Shown: positions 41,543 through 50,106 of the stretch, one piece after another
Numbering within the stretch: the first letter of the stretch is position 1
Layout of the letters: each line of letters opens with the position of its first letter
Origin: Mycobacterium deserti
GTDB taxonomy: Bacteria > Actinomycetota > Actinomycetes > Mycobacteriales > Mycobacteriaceae
DNA length: 64,000 nucleotides
NCBI RefSeq assembly: GCF_025345615.1
Contig: NZ_JAODWD010000005.1
Span: forward strand, 533,417-597,416
Direction of reading: 5' to 3'
Made by a program: the position numbers and the translations under genes
The notes under the pieces: generated by a model
Database searches by the model: none
What the model was told of the DNA's origin: nothing
Seen by the model: the letters and a program-made list of their open reading frames with translations, nothing else

Positions 41543-42445
41543 TCAGATCGCGATGAACTCGTCGGCGAAGGACCGGGCGTTACCGACGACTTCCGATCGG
41601 GTGCCGCCCCGAGCCGCGATGGTCACCCACGTCACCCCCAGGGCCTCCAGCTTGGCGACCGAGGCGTGCCGCTCGTCGATCGACTTGCTGTCATCGAGCA
41701 GGTTGCCCGCGGAGAAGCAGATGTCCAGCGGTTCGGTGCGGCCGATCTCGGCGGCGTACTTCTTGGCCCACGCGATCGCCGACTCCAGCTCGTCGAGAGT
41801 GGAGATCTCCGCGGTTCGCGACGCGGCCGCGTAGCCGAAGGTGTTGAACGGTGCCCAGCCCTGCGCGCGTGAGACCGCTCGGCGTACCGCGGGCTTGCTG
41901 TTGCCGCCCACCCACACCGGCGGGGGTGTGGCCGGCACCGGGTACAGCCGTACCCCGCGGGCATTGAACAACGTGCCCTCGTACGCGACGTCCTCCCCGG
42001 TGAGTGTCTTGCTCAGCACGTCGAGCGCTTCGTCGAGCAAGGCACCGCGGTTGTCGAAATCGATTCCCAGAGCCCGAAACTCGGGCTTCAGATAGCCCGC
42101 CGCGGTACCGAGGATCAGCCGTCCGCCGGAGAGCACGGCCAGGCTCTGGATCGACTTTGCGCCCAGGAAGGGATTGCGGTACGCCGCGATGTAGACATTG
42201 GTCAGCAGCTTGACATCCGTGGTCGCGGCGGCCGCGAACGATAAGGCGACGAATGGGTCGAGGGCGTGATGTCCGCCGTGGTCGAGCCACTTCGCATCGG
42301 GTGCGGGGTGGTCGGTGACGTGCACGGCGCCGAAGCCGCTCGCCTCACCGACACGGGCGATCTCGGCGATCGCCTCGGCGGTGACGAATTCTTCGGCCGC
42401 CTCGACCCGGTGGGTCGGCAGTTCCAAGGAGTAGGAGATGGTCAC
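41543..42445 (-). CDS. luciferase-like (F420-type) oxidoreductase
   Basis: A 300-residue member of the luciferase-like monooxygenase family that in mycobacteria mostly uses F420: EASGFGAVHVTDHPAPDAKWL, TTDVKLLTNVYIAAYRNPFLGAKSIQSLAVLSGGRLILGTAAGYLKPEFRALG and PPVWVGGNSKPAVRRAV are all typical. Likely reaction: hydride transfer to or from a ketone, alcohol or double bond in the pathway. The ATG at 42445 overlaps the stop of the acyl-CoA dehydrogenase (ATGA). Confidence 0.88.
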   Translation of the reverse strand: MTISYSLELPTHRVEAAEEFVTAEAIAEIARVGEASGFGAVHVTDHPAPDAKWLDHGGHHALDPFVALSFAAAATTDVKLLTNVYIAAYRNPFLGAKSIQSLAVLSGGRLILGTAAGYLKPEFRALGIDFDNRGALLDEALDVLSKTLTGEDVAYEGTLFNARGVRLYPVPATPPPVWVGGNSKPAVRRAVSRAQGWAPFNTFGYAAASRTAEISTLDELESAIAWAKKYAAEIGRTEPLDICFSAGNLLDDSKSIDERHASVAKLEALGVTWVTIAARGGTRSEVVGNARSFADEFIAI

Positions 42446-43569
42446 GATCGTCCTTCCGGGTGGTGACTTGATGATGTGACGAGGGCTGCCAGGCGTTGGA
42501 TGTGGTGATCCGGATCGCCCAAGATCAGTTCGCTTGCCTTGGCGCGCCGCACGTAGAGGTGTGCGTCATGTTCCCAAGTGAAACCGATGCCGCCGTGAAT
42601 CCGCATGCTGTCCAGTGCCACTTGGAGAAATGCTTCCGAACATGTCAGCTTCGCCACCGCAGCGGCGGTCGGGAGCCCGTCGCCACCGGCGCAATCCGCG
42701 GCGTGGACGGCGGCGGAACGAGCGCCCTCGACGAGAACGAGCATGTCAGCACACCGGTGCTTGATCGCCTGGAAACTGCCGATGGCGCGACCGAACTGGA
42801 TGCGTTCCTTGGCGTAGTCCACGGCCATGTCCAGGCAGCGCTGGGCGGCGCCCACCTGCTCGGCCGCCAGCGCGATGATGGCCAGGTCCGACGTGGTGGC
42901 GAGCCCGTGCGCCGCCTCACCGTCGATCCCGATCAGTCGGGCGGCAACGTCGTCGAACCGGATGCGGGCCACTTTGCGGGTGCGGTCCAGCGTCACGAGC
43001 GGTTCGCGGGTCAGGCCGTCGGCGTCCGCAGCGACCGCGAACAACGATATTCCAGCCGTGGTGCGGGCCGCGGCCAGGAGCACGTCGGCGGTGCGGCCGT
43101 CGAGCACGAGGTCCGCGTCGCCGCTGATTCGGTACCCGGTGGCTTCAGTGCGGGCGGTCAGCGTGACTGCGCGTGGATCCCATGCCTCGAGGCGACCGTT
43201 GAGGATCAACGTCGCCGTCGCCGACCCGTCGGCGAACGTGGGCAGGTAATCGGCCATGGCGGCCGGATCGCCACTGCAGAGGATCGCCTGTGCGGCCAAG
43301 GCGATGGTGGAGAAGAACGGCGCGCACAACAGCGCCGAGCCCATCTCCTCGAAGACGACAGCTTGCTCGGCCATGCCCGCGCCTGCACCGCCGTACTGCT
43401 CGGGTATCACGATCCCGTGCAGCCCCAATTCCGTCGCCATCTGCGCCCACACCGCGCGATCGACGCCGTCGTCAGTCTCCATGAGTTCGCGGACGCGGGC
43501 AGAGGACGACGCGGATTTCAGGAAGTCGCGAACAGCCCGCCGGAGCTCGTCGGCCTCACTTGCGGTCAT
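42442..43569 (-). CDS. acyl-CoA dehydrogenase
   Basis: About 375 residues. LGLHGIVIPEQYGGAGAGMAEQAVVFEEMG, VDYAKERIQFGRAIGSFQAIKHRCADM and RIHGGIGFTWEHDAHLYVRRAKASELILGD are family landmarks; the central motif is reduced (ILNGRLEAWDP), a mark of the FadE subunit type used in heteromers. The ATG at 43569 has AAGGA 5 nt upstream; the upstream ATG at 43608 is an alternative. First gene of a two-gene unit with the luciferase-like oxidoreductase, divergent from the amidohydrolase at 43676. Confidence 0.87.
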   Translation of the reverse strand: MTASEADELRRAVRDFLKSASSSARVRELMETDDGVDRAVWAQMATELGLHGIVIPEQYGGAGAGMAEQAVVFEEMGSALLCAPFFSTIALAAQAILCSGDPAAMADYLPTFADGSATATLILNGRLEAWDPRAVTLTARTEATGYRISGDADLVLDGRTADVLLAAARTTAGISLFAVAADADGLTREPLVTLDRTRKVARIRFDDVAARLIGIDGEAAHGLATTSDLAIIALAAEQVGAAQRCLDMAVDYAKERIQFGRAIGSFQAIKHRCADMLVLVEGARSAAVHAADCAGGDGLPTAAAVAKLTCSEAFLQVALDSMRIHGGIGFTWEHDAHLYVRRAKASELILGDPDHHIQRLAALVTSSSHHPEGRS

Positions 43570-43619
43570 GTCATCCTTCGCGTGCTCAGCCGACCCAGTG
43601 ATAGGCATTCTCGGCCGAG

Positions 43620-43657
43620 GATAGTATGTTTTCTGAAATAGGAGAATACAGATTCTC
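43620..43657. promoter_or_regulatory. tandem operator, perfect distal site
   Basis: GATAGT-ATGT-TTTCTG (43620-43635) and the perfect dyad GAGAAT-ACAG-ATTCTC (43642-43657) start exactly 22 bp apart, between the divergent acyl-CoA dehydrogenase and amidohydrolase genes. Confidence 0.7.
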
Positions 43658-43675
43658 GCATTAAGGAGCCGCGCC

Positions 43676-44872
43676 GTGACGACGAACCTCGACTACGGGA
43701 TCTTTGACTGCGACACGCACTGCTACGAGACGCGCGACGCATTTACCCGCTATCTGCCCAAGCAGTTTCACGACCGGGCTATCACGCCGGTGCGGGCCGC
43801 GGACGGGAAAGAGGTGATCCTCGCCGGCCACCGGATCGCCACCTTCAACAGCGAGGCGGGCCTCGGATTCGACCTCGCTTACCGGCCCGGTTCGCTCAAG
43901 GAGATGCTCAAACAAATGGGTTCGGGTAATCCCGACGAGACCTACGAGCCGCAGCCGATGCAACCGGAGTGGCTCGAGCGCGATGCGCGCCTGACGGTGA
44001 TGGCGCAGCAGAACGTCGAGCGCGCGGTCATCTTCCCGGCCGGGATGGCGCTGGCCGCAGAGCACTACGTCGACGACACCGAGGCGCTGTACGCCAACCT
44101 GCGCTCGTTCAACCGCTGGTTCGACGAAACCTGGGGTTTCAACCACCAGGACAAGATCTACGCGACGGCCTTGTTGTCGCTGCGCGATCTCGACGCGTCG
44201 ATCGCTGAAACCGAGGCGATCATTGAACAGGGCGCGCGCTTGGTTCTGCTGCCGACGGGTCCTGCCCACGGGCGGTCACCCGGGGACCCCTACTTCGACC
44301 CGATTTACGCGCGACTGCAGGAGGCCGGTTGCACGCTGGTCTTCCATATCCAGCCGTTCTGGTACTTCAACGCGATCTCGCCGGCGTGGGGGCACAACCC
44401 GGATCCTGCGGCATGGCACATGTCGGCATGGCAGTGGATGAACATCTACGGCCAGCGTCCGATAGAGGACACCCTGTCGGCGCTGATCTTCGACAACCTC
44501 TTCGGCCGATTCCCCGGGCTCAACGTGCTGGTCGCCGAACACGGCGCGGAGTGGGTGCCGCAGTTCGTCATCCACATGGACAAGAGCCGGGGGATGGGCC
44601 GCAATGGACCCTGGATCGGAGGCAAACTCACCGAGCGCCCGTCGGAGATCTTCCGCAGGCACGTCGGTGTGGTGCCGTATCCGGAGGACGACATCCCGGC
44701 CATCGTCGAACGCCTCGGATACGACGAGTGCTTCTTGATGGGCTCGGACTACCCGCACGCCGAAGGGCTCGCGGAGCCTGCCGACTTCATCAAGCTGCTG
44801 GACCCCCTCGACGAAGCGGCCAAGAAGCGCATCATGCGAGACAACGCCGACCAGTTGCTCAGCCGGAGCTAG
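43676..44872 (+). CDS. amidohydrolase-family (TIM-barrel) metal-dependent hydrolase
   Basis: A 398-residue paralogue of the amidohydrolase at 39115. Metal-binding candidates are in FDCDTHCYET (Asp13, His15), TLVFHIQPFW, VLVAEHGAEWVP and FLMGSDYPHAEG. Compared with the paralogue it has an insertion ISPAWGHNPDPAAWHMSAWQWMN in the middle, so a different substrate is likely. GTG start at 43676 with AGGAG 8 nt upstream, 18 bp past the operator. It heads the plus-strand chain with two acyl-CoA dehydrogenases. Confidence 0.85.
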   Translation: MTTNLDYGIFDCDTHCYETRDAFTRYLPKQFHDRAITPVRAADGKEVILAGHRIATFNSEAGLGFDLAYRPGSLKEMLKQMGSGNPDETYEPQPMQPEWLERDARLTVMAQQNVERAVIFPAGMALAAEHYVDDTEALYANLRSFNRWFDETWGFNHQDKIYATALLSLRDLDASIAETEAIIEQGARLVLLPTGPAHGRSPGDPYFDPIYARLQEAGCTLVFHIQPFWYFNAISPAWGHNPDPAAWHMSAWQWMNIYGQRPIEDTLSALIFDNLFGRFPGLNVLVAEHGAEWVPQFVIHMDKSRGMGRNGPWIGGKLTERPSEIFRRHVGVVPYPEDDIPAIVERLGYDECFLMGSDYPHAEGLAEPADFIKLLDPLDEAAKKRIMRDNADQLLSRS

Positions 44873-44879
44873 CCGCTGC

Positions 44880-45854
44880 ATGGCAGACGACATCGGTCAG
44901 GATTCGGTCGACCTCGCTCTACTGCGCGAAGCGGCGCGCGAGTTCCTCAATGGGCGTGTCGGGCAGGGGTCTGTCAAAGAGCTCGCGGCGATGGATTGGA
45001 CGGGGCTACTCGTCGAGGAGGATCTCGGCGGCAGCGGATGGCGTCCAGTCGAGACGACGATCATCGCGGAGGAACTCGCTCGCGCGCAGAATACTTCGAC
45101 CTGGTTCGGCTGTGTACTGTCTGCGGCCGCGCTGAATTCGGCACCCGAAGAGTTCCGGGACCGATGGTTGCCCGCGATGATCGACGGAACCGCAACGGCA
45201 GGTTGTGCGGTCGCCGGCGACACCGTGCGGGTCGTGCATGGCGACGCCCTCGACATCTTGATCACGCTGGGAAGCAACGGGATTCATCTCGTCGAGGTGT
45301 CCGACGCCCTGCCGAAGAGCCGAGATGACGAGCTGCTGGACCTCGGCCGCGCAGCATGGCGTGTCGAGATCGCTGGCGCCGACAGCGTTCTGATCGGTGA
45401 ACCTCAACGAGCGGATCAGCTGCTCGCGGTGGCCAGGGTGCTGCTCAGCGCAGACTCGCTCGGAGCCCTGTCCGCCACGTTCGAGCGGCTGGTCGGTTAC
45501 CTGAAGGGGCGCATCGCCTTCGGTGTGCCGATCGCCAGTTTCCAAGCGGTGCAACACCGACTGGTGGATCTGCTGGTGTTCGAGGCGAAGGCGCGCGCGA
45601 TCATCATGAAGGCCGCTCGGGCCTTAACGGATCAAAAGTCAAACGACGCGGTCGCGCTGGCCGCCACCGCCCACGCCTACGTGACTGCGAATGCGACGGC
45701 CGCCGTCGACGAATGCATGCAACTGTCCGGCGGCATCGGCTTCACCTGGGAGTACCCGTTGCACCATGAGCTTCGCCGGGTGTTCACAAACGGCTTCATG
45801 CTCGGAACGGCTCGCGCCAGCAGGGCGCTCGTCGCGGAGAGGTCCGGCTGGTGA
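44880..45854 (+). CDS. short acyl-CoA dehydrogenase subunit
   Basis: A 324-residue acyl-CoA dehydrogenase-like protein, shorter than the usual 380. LVEEDLGGSGWRPVETTIIAEELA and LSGGIGFTWEYPLHHELRRVFTNGFMLG are kept, while the SEPxAGSD flavin motif of full enzymes is absent (GCAVAGDTVRVVHGDALDILIT). With the full-length FadE that follows (GTGA overlap at 45851-45854) it probably makes an alpha2beta2 heteromer, as known for steroid side-chain and ring dehydrogenases in mycobacteria. ATG at 44880, 7 nt behind the amidohydrolase. Confidence 0.85.
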   Translation: MADDIGQDSVDLALLREAAREFLNGRVGQGSVKELAAMDWTGLLVEEDLGGSGWRPVETTIIAEELARAQNTSTWFGCVLSAAALNSAPEEFRDRWLPAMIDGTATAGCAVAGDTVRVVHGDALDILITLGSNGIHLVEVSDALPKSRDDELLDLGRAAWRVEIAGADSVLIGEPQRADQLLAVARVLLSADSLGALSATFERLVGYLKGRIAFGVPIASFQAVQHRLVDLLVFEAKARAIIMKAARALTDQKSNDAVALAATAHAYVTANATAAVDECMQLSGGIGFTWEYPLHHELRRVFTNGFMLGTARASRALVAERSGW

Positions 45855-47050
45855 GCGCCGCAAGCGTCGGTGCCAGTGAAGCGCAATTGACCGAGTTCCG
45901 GGATCGCGTCAGGGCGCACATCGCCCAGCACGCACCTCCCTTCGACGCGCGGGAAGGGCGGCGGGCGCCTGAGAACGCCGAGCAGGAAGCGCAACTGCGC
46001 AGGTGGTTCGCCACGCTGTTCGACGCGGGCTTCGTCGGCGGGGACTGGCCGGTCGAACATGGCGGGCGCGCCGATCACCACCCACTCCACGACCGCATTC
46101 TCAGCGAGGAAATCCTGCGCGCCCGGGCGCCGCGGCCGGTGGACCAGGTCAATCTGGCGGCTCACGTGCTGCTGCACTTCGGGTCCGAGGAACAGAAAGC
46201 GGCACTGCTGCCACCGATTCGGCGCAGTGAGCATGTCTGGTGTCAGCTGCTCAGTGAGCCGGACGCGGGCAGCGATATGGCCGCCGTTCGCAGCAGGGCT
46301 GCAGCGCAGCCAGACGGAACGTGGGTGATCAACGGTCAGAAGACATGGATCACCGACGGGCACTGGGCCGATATGGGGTTGGCGCTCATTCGCACCGACC
46401 CGGCATCGTCACGCCACCATGGTCTTTCGGTCATCGTCGTTCCGTTGTCGTCGCCCGGCGTCGAGGTTCGTCCAATCCGGACGATCAACGAGGCGATCGA
46501 GGTGAACGAGGTCTTTCTCGACGGCGTAGAGGTTCCCGCCGACAGTGTTATCGGCGAGCCCGGTCAGGGTTGGTCGATCATCATGGCCGGCTTGGAATTC
46601 GAACGCTTCGGAATCGGCGGCAACGTGATCCTGCTGGATCTGCTTATCGATGATCTCGTCACCGTGGTGCGTCACGCCACGCTCGACGGCAGACCGGCTC
46701 TCGAGCACGACGACATTCGGCAGAGAGTGGCCGAGTGGGCCGTCGAAGTCGAAGTGGCGAAGTCGTTCATCGACGACCATGTCGAACGTCTCGTCGTCGG
46801 CGCTGAGCAACCGGGCGACGGTTCTATCGCCAAGCTCAGCTTCGCCGAGACCTATCACCGTGTTTCGGCGTACGGCGCCGAACTCGCGGCCACAGTCTGC
46901 ACCCAGGCCGCCGATCCGAGCGTCGAACAGGCCAAGCAGCGTTTGCGAGAATGCTGGCTGTGGTCACGTGCGTATACGGTGTCGGGCGGAAGCAACGAGA
47001 TGATGCGCAATATTCTGGCGAAGCGTCGGCTGCTCCTGCCGAGTCGGTGA
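45851..47050 (+). CDS. acyl-CoA dehydrogenase
   Basis: A 399-residue full-length acyl-CoA dehydrogenase with FVGGDWPVEHGGRADHHPLHDRIL, CQLLSEPDAGSDMAAVRSRA (flavin/substrate loop), WVINGQKTWITDGHWADMGLALIRTD and VSGGSNEMMRNILAKRRLLLP at the end. GTG start overlapping the short partner gene. Its TGA stop (47048-47050) is fused to the first copy of the 32-bp tandem repeat. Confidence 0.9.
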   Translation: MSAASVGASEAQLTEFRDRVRAHIAQHAPPFDAREGRRAPENAEQEAQLRRWFATLFDAGFVGGDWPVEHGGRADHHPLHDRILSEEILRARAPRPVDQVNLAAHVLLHFGSEEQKAALLPPIRRSEHVWCQLLSEPDAGSDMAAVRSRAAAQPDGTWVINGQKTWITDGHWADMGLALIRTDPASSRHHGLSVIVVPLSSPGVEVRPIRTINEAIEVNEVFLDGVEVPADSVIGEPGQGWSIIMAGLEFERFGIGGNVILLDLLIDDLVTVVRHATLDGRPALEHDDIRQRVAEWAVEVEVAKSFIDDHVERLVVGAEQPGDGSIAKLSFAETYHRVSAYGAELAATVCTQAADPSVEQAKQRLRECWLWSRAYTVSGGSNEMMRNILAKRRLLLPSR

Positions 47051-47270
47051 TGAGCGCTTGCGCGAAGAACAGCACACGCCGATGAGCGCTTGCGCGAAGA
47101 ACAGCACACGCCGATGAGCGCTTGCGCGAAGAACAGCACACGCCGATGAGCGCTTGCGCGAAGAACAGCACACGCCGATGAGCGCTTGCGCGAAGAACAG
47201 CACACGCCGATGAGCGCTTGCGCGAAGAACAGCACACGCCGATGAGCGCTTGCGCGAAGAACAACAGATG
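47049..47270 (+). repeat. 32-bp tandem repeat, 7 copies (MIRU/VNTR-like)
   Basis: A unit beginning GATGAGCGCTTGCGCGAAGA and ending ACAGCACACGCC (32 bp) starts at 47049, 47081, 47113, 47145, 47177, 47209 and 47241. The first six are identical; the seventh diverges after 22 bp. The copies have no spacers. The first copy overlaps the TGA of the preceding gene (GTGATGAGC) and the last runs to the ATG of the next gene, so the array sits at a stop/start coupling point as mycobacterial MIRUs do. 32 is not a multiple of 3 and TGA occurs in one frame, so it does not encode a plus-strand protein. Confidence 0.92.
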
Positions 47271-48815
47271 CCAATGATCGGCACCTACTGGAGCTTGGTC
47301 GAAACAGCCGCCCGTGAACATCCGAACCGTGTGGTCCTCGTCGACGATTTCGGTCGCAGCCTGACGAATTCGCAGTTGCGCGATGCGGCGGAGGCCACCG
47401 CAGCGGCGCTGGCCGAACGCGGGGTCGGCGACGGTTCCGTGGTGTCGTGGCAGCTGCCGACCACGCTGGAGACGATGGTCGTCATGGTGGCGTTGACCCG
47501 GTTGGGAGCCGTGCAGAATCCCGTCCTGCCGATCTGGCGGGAGAGCGAAGTCGGCTTTGTGACAAGGCAACTCGGCACCGAGTTCCTCATCGTTCCCGGC
47601 GTGTGGCGCGGCTTCGACCACGTCGCTCTCGCAGACGAACTCTCGAGGGATCACCCGATGACCATCGTGGTCGTCGATCACGCGGCGCCGATCGTCGACG
47701 GTCTTCGGCTGCCGGCCGGTGATCCCGCCCTGCTCCCTACCCCTTCGACTTCGGCCACCCTGCCACGATGGGTGTACTACTCATCGGGCACCACTGCGGC
47801 GCCGAAGGGCGTGCGCCACTGTGACCGCTCGGTGATTGCCGGGTCGGCAGGGGTGGTCGGGATGTTCGGTGCGTCGAACACCGACGTCAACCCCATCGCC
47901 TTTCCGGTGTCGCACATCGGCGGCGCGGCCATGCTGGCGGCGAGCCTGCTCACCGGCATGCGGCTGGTGCTGTTCGACAGCTTCGACCCGGTGCTCACGC
48001 CAAAGGCTATTGCGAGGCATCGGCCGACGATGCTCGGCACGGCTACCCCCTTCTTCGTCGCGTTCATGGCCGCCCAGCGCGCCCACGGCCCGGAGCCGCT
48101 CTATCCCGCCCTGCGTGGTTGCGTGGGCGGTGGCGCGCCGATCACCGCGGAGCTGGGGCGGCTAGTGCGCGAGACGTTCTCTGTTGCCGGAGTGGCCAAT
48201 GCTTGGGGACTCACCGAGTTTCCCGTCGTCACCTCACCACCCCCGGACGGAGCGCCGGAGGTGCTCGACCACACCGTGGGCAGGCCGGTACCCGGAGTCT
48301 CGGTCCGTGTCGTCGATGACAACGAACGAGAGGCCGCCGTCGGCGAGGAAGGCGAACTGCGGCTCAAGGGACCGCAGTGCTTCCTGGGATATGTCGACGA
48401 GACACTGGATGCCGACGCCTTCGATGCCGACGGGTGGTTCCGCAGCGGGGACCGGGGGCGGATCGACGGCGAGGGCAACGTCGTCGTCACCGGCAGGATC
48501 AAAGACGCGATCATCCGCAATGCGGAGAACATCTCGGCGCTGGAGATCGAGGGTGTGCTGGCCGCCCATCCCGCAGTCGCGGACGTAGCGGTCATCGGTG
48601 TGCCGGATCCTCGCACCGGTGAGCGGGTGTGTGCCGTCGTGGTCGCTGAACCCGGACGTGAAGTCACGCTGGCTGAATTGGCCGGCCACTGTCAGGCACA
48701 GGGCTTGAGCCGGCACAAATCTCCCGAGCGTCTCGAATTGATCGAGGCGCTACCACGCAACCTCACCGGCAAGGTTCTGAAGAACGAGCTGCGTGCTCGA
48801 TTCGGCAGTCATTAG
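47268..48815 (+). CDS. acyl-CoA synthetase (FadD-like)
   Basis: A 515-residue adenylate-forming enzyme: phosphate loop YYSSGTTAAPKG, A5 NAWGLTEFPV, GYVDETLDADAFDADGWFRSGDRG, hinge GRIKDAIIRNAENIS and the catalytic Lys in LPRNLTGKVLKNELR. The start at ATG 47268 (MPMIGTYWSLVETAAREHPNR) is chosen because it opens the usual N-terminus; the frame is open back into the repeat (TTG at 47250), which only encodes repeat sequence. The ribosome-binding site (GAAGAA) is weak and is made by the repeat. Confidence 0.9.
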   Translation: MPMIGTYWSLVETAAREHPNRVVLVDDFGRSLTNSQLRDAAEATAAALAERGVGDGSVVSWQLPTTLETMVVMVALTRLGAVQNPVLPIWRESEVGFVTRQLGTEFLIVPGVWRGFDHVALADELSRDHPMTIVVVDHAAPIVDGLRLPAGDPALLPTPSTSATLPRWVYYSSGTTAAPKGVRHCDRSVIAGSAGVVGMFGASNTDVNPIAFPVSHIGGAAMLAASLLTGMRLVLFDSFDPVLTPKAIARHRPTMLGTATPFFVAFMAAQRAHGPEPLYPALRGCVGGGAPITAELGRLVRETFSVAGVANAWGLTEFPVVTSPPPDGAPEVLDHTVGRPVPGVSVRVVDDNEREAAVGEEGELRLKGPQCFLGYVDETLDADAFDADGWFRSGDRGRIDGEGNVVVTGRIKDAIIRNAENISALEIEGVLAAHPAVADVAVIGVPDPRTGERVCAVVVAEPGREVTLAELAGHCQAQGLSRHKSPERLELIEALPRNLTGKVLKNELRARFGSH

Positions 48816-48850
48816 CCGTACTGCGCAGGCGCCCTTGAGACGCTTTGCGG

Positions 48851-50029
48851 CTAGAGGCCGATCAGTTCCTTCAAGTTTCCGCCCATGACGCGCGCGGTGG
48901 TATCGGCGGGAAGGTCGGCGAGTTCGCTGACGAAGTCCGCGGGTTCGGCGAGGCCTTCGGGGTGCGGGTAATCCGAACCGAACATCACCCGGTCCGCCCC
49001 GAGGAGGTCGACGAGCTGGGACATGTCCTCCTCGTGGAACGGATTGATCCAGACGTGCCTGCGGAAGACATCACTGGGATGCTCGTCGAAGTCATATGGC
49101 CTTTTGCGGTACACCCGGTCGAAGACGTCCAACAGGCGGTGTGCCCACGAGCCACCGTTCTCGACCACGCCGATCCGCACCCCGGGGAAGCGCTCGAACA
49201 CTCCGTGAGCGATGAAGGCGGCGAGGGTGTCGAAGATGTTTCGACTCTCCTCGTAGATGAAACCGCGCAGCTTGCTCAGAGCGAAACCGTTGAACTCCGC
49301 TGCGTCCTCCCAATCGTCGACGTAACGCTCATAGCCCGAGTCCGAGTTGTGCATTTGCACCGAGATGCCCGAAGACTCGACCAGCCGCCAGAAGTCGTCG
49401 AATTCCGGTAGCGCTGCGGAACGCGAAGTGCCGTCTTCGCGCGGGACGGGTGCCGGCCGAATCAGTACCGTCTTGGCGCCGTTCTCCAGGCACCATTCGA
49501 GCTCCCGGACACCGAGAGCGGGGTCGTTCAGGGAGATGGCAGGTACGGCGAAGATCCGGTTCTGATAGTTGAACGTCCAGTCCTCGAGGAGCCACCGATT
49601 GAACGCATGGGTGACCGCGTGAGTGAGCTCGGTGTCGGACTTCGTTCTCTCCTCGAGCATGCCCGCCGTCGTCGGGAACATCACGGCGCCGTCGACACCC
49701 TGGCGATCCATCAACGCCAGGCGAAGATCGGGACGGCGGAATTCGTCGGGACACCGGATGGGCTTGGCCAGCTCCCGTAGCGTCTTCCCTTCGGGATTTA
49801 TGCCCCGGAAGTAATCCGACCATGCACCTGGCGTGGGGATCACCTCATAGGTCGGATTCGGAATGGTTTCGGTGATGACGCCGAGTATCTGCAATTTCTT
49901 GCGGCCGTTCACTTCCACGAATTTGAGCGCTTCCGAGTACTTCTCCGGCAGATAGCGCGTGTAGGCGTCGACGGTCTCGTACATGTGGTTGTCGGCATCC
50001 CACACTTCGAAAGCCTTGGGCTCGGTCAT
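48851..50029 (-). CDS. amidohydrolase-family (TIM-barrel) metal-dependent hydrolase
   Basis: A 392-residue paralogue very close in layout to the protein at 39115: WDADNHMYETVDAYTRYLPEKY, FVEVNGRKKLQI, VQMHNSDSGYERY, FIAHGVFERFPGVRIGVVENGGSW and VMFGSDYPHPEGLAEP. At one metal-site position it has MHNSD where the paralogue has FHASD. ATG at 50029 with GGAGAGGAA upstream. Controlled by the operator at 50091. Convergent with the FadD-like gene. Confidence 0.85.
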   Translation of the reverse strand: MTEPKAFEVWDADNHMYETVDAYTRYLPEKYSEALKFVEVNGRKKLQILGVITETIPNPTYEVIPTPGAWSDYFRGINPEGKTLRELAKPIRCPDEFRRPDLRLALMDRQGVDGAVMFPTTAGMLEERTKSDTELTHAVTHAFNRWLLEDWTFNYQNRIFAVPAISLNDPALGVRELEWCLENGAKTVLIRPAPVPREDGTSRSAALPEFDDFWRLVESSGISVQMHNSDSGYERYVDDWEDAAEFNGFALSKLRGFIYEESRNIFDTLAAFIAHGVFERFPGVRIGVVENGGSWAHRLLDVFDRVYRKRPYDFDEHPSDVFRRHVWINPFHEEDMSQLVDLLGADRVMFGSDYPHPEGLAEPADFVSELADLPADTTARVMGGNLKELIGL

Positions 50030-50090
50030 CGTCAATTCCTCTCCATCGCCGGCAAGACACCTCATGACGGCAACGTCGCTATCCTAAAAC

Positions 50091-50106
50091 GAGAGGATAC
50101 ATTCTC
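50091..50106 (-). promoter_or_regulatory. operator GAGAGG-N4-ATTCTC
   Basis: GAGAGG-ATAC-ATTCTC sits 62 bp upstream of the amidohydrolase start at 50029 and overlaps the last codons of the frameshifted luciferase-like gene. Read on the minus strand, TATCCT inside it is a possible -10. Confidence 0.6.

Noticed and set aside
47049..47270. CRISPR-like array
   Set aside because: The 32-bp units follow each other without spacers and no cas gene is nearby; it is a direct tandem repeat.
46836..47681. A long open frame on the minus strand through the 32-bp repeats, with repeated SSRKRSSACAVLRASAHRR residues
   Set aside because: The repetition is only the reverse reading of the tandem repeat, and the frame runs antisense through two well-supported genes with clear family motifs.
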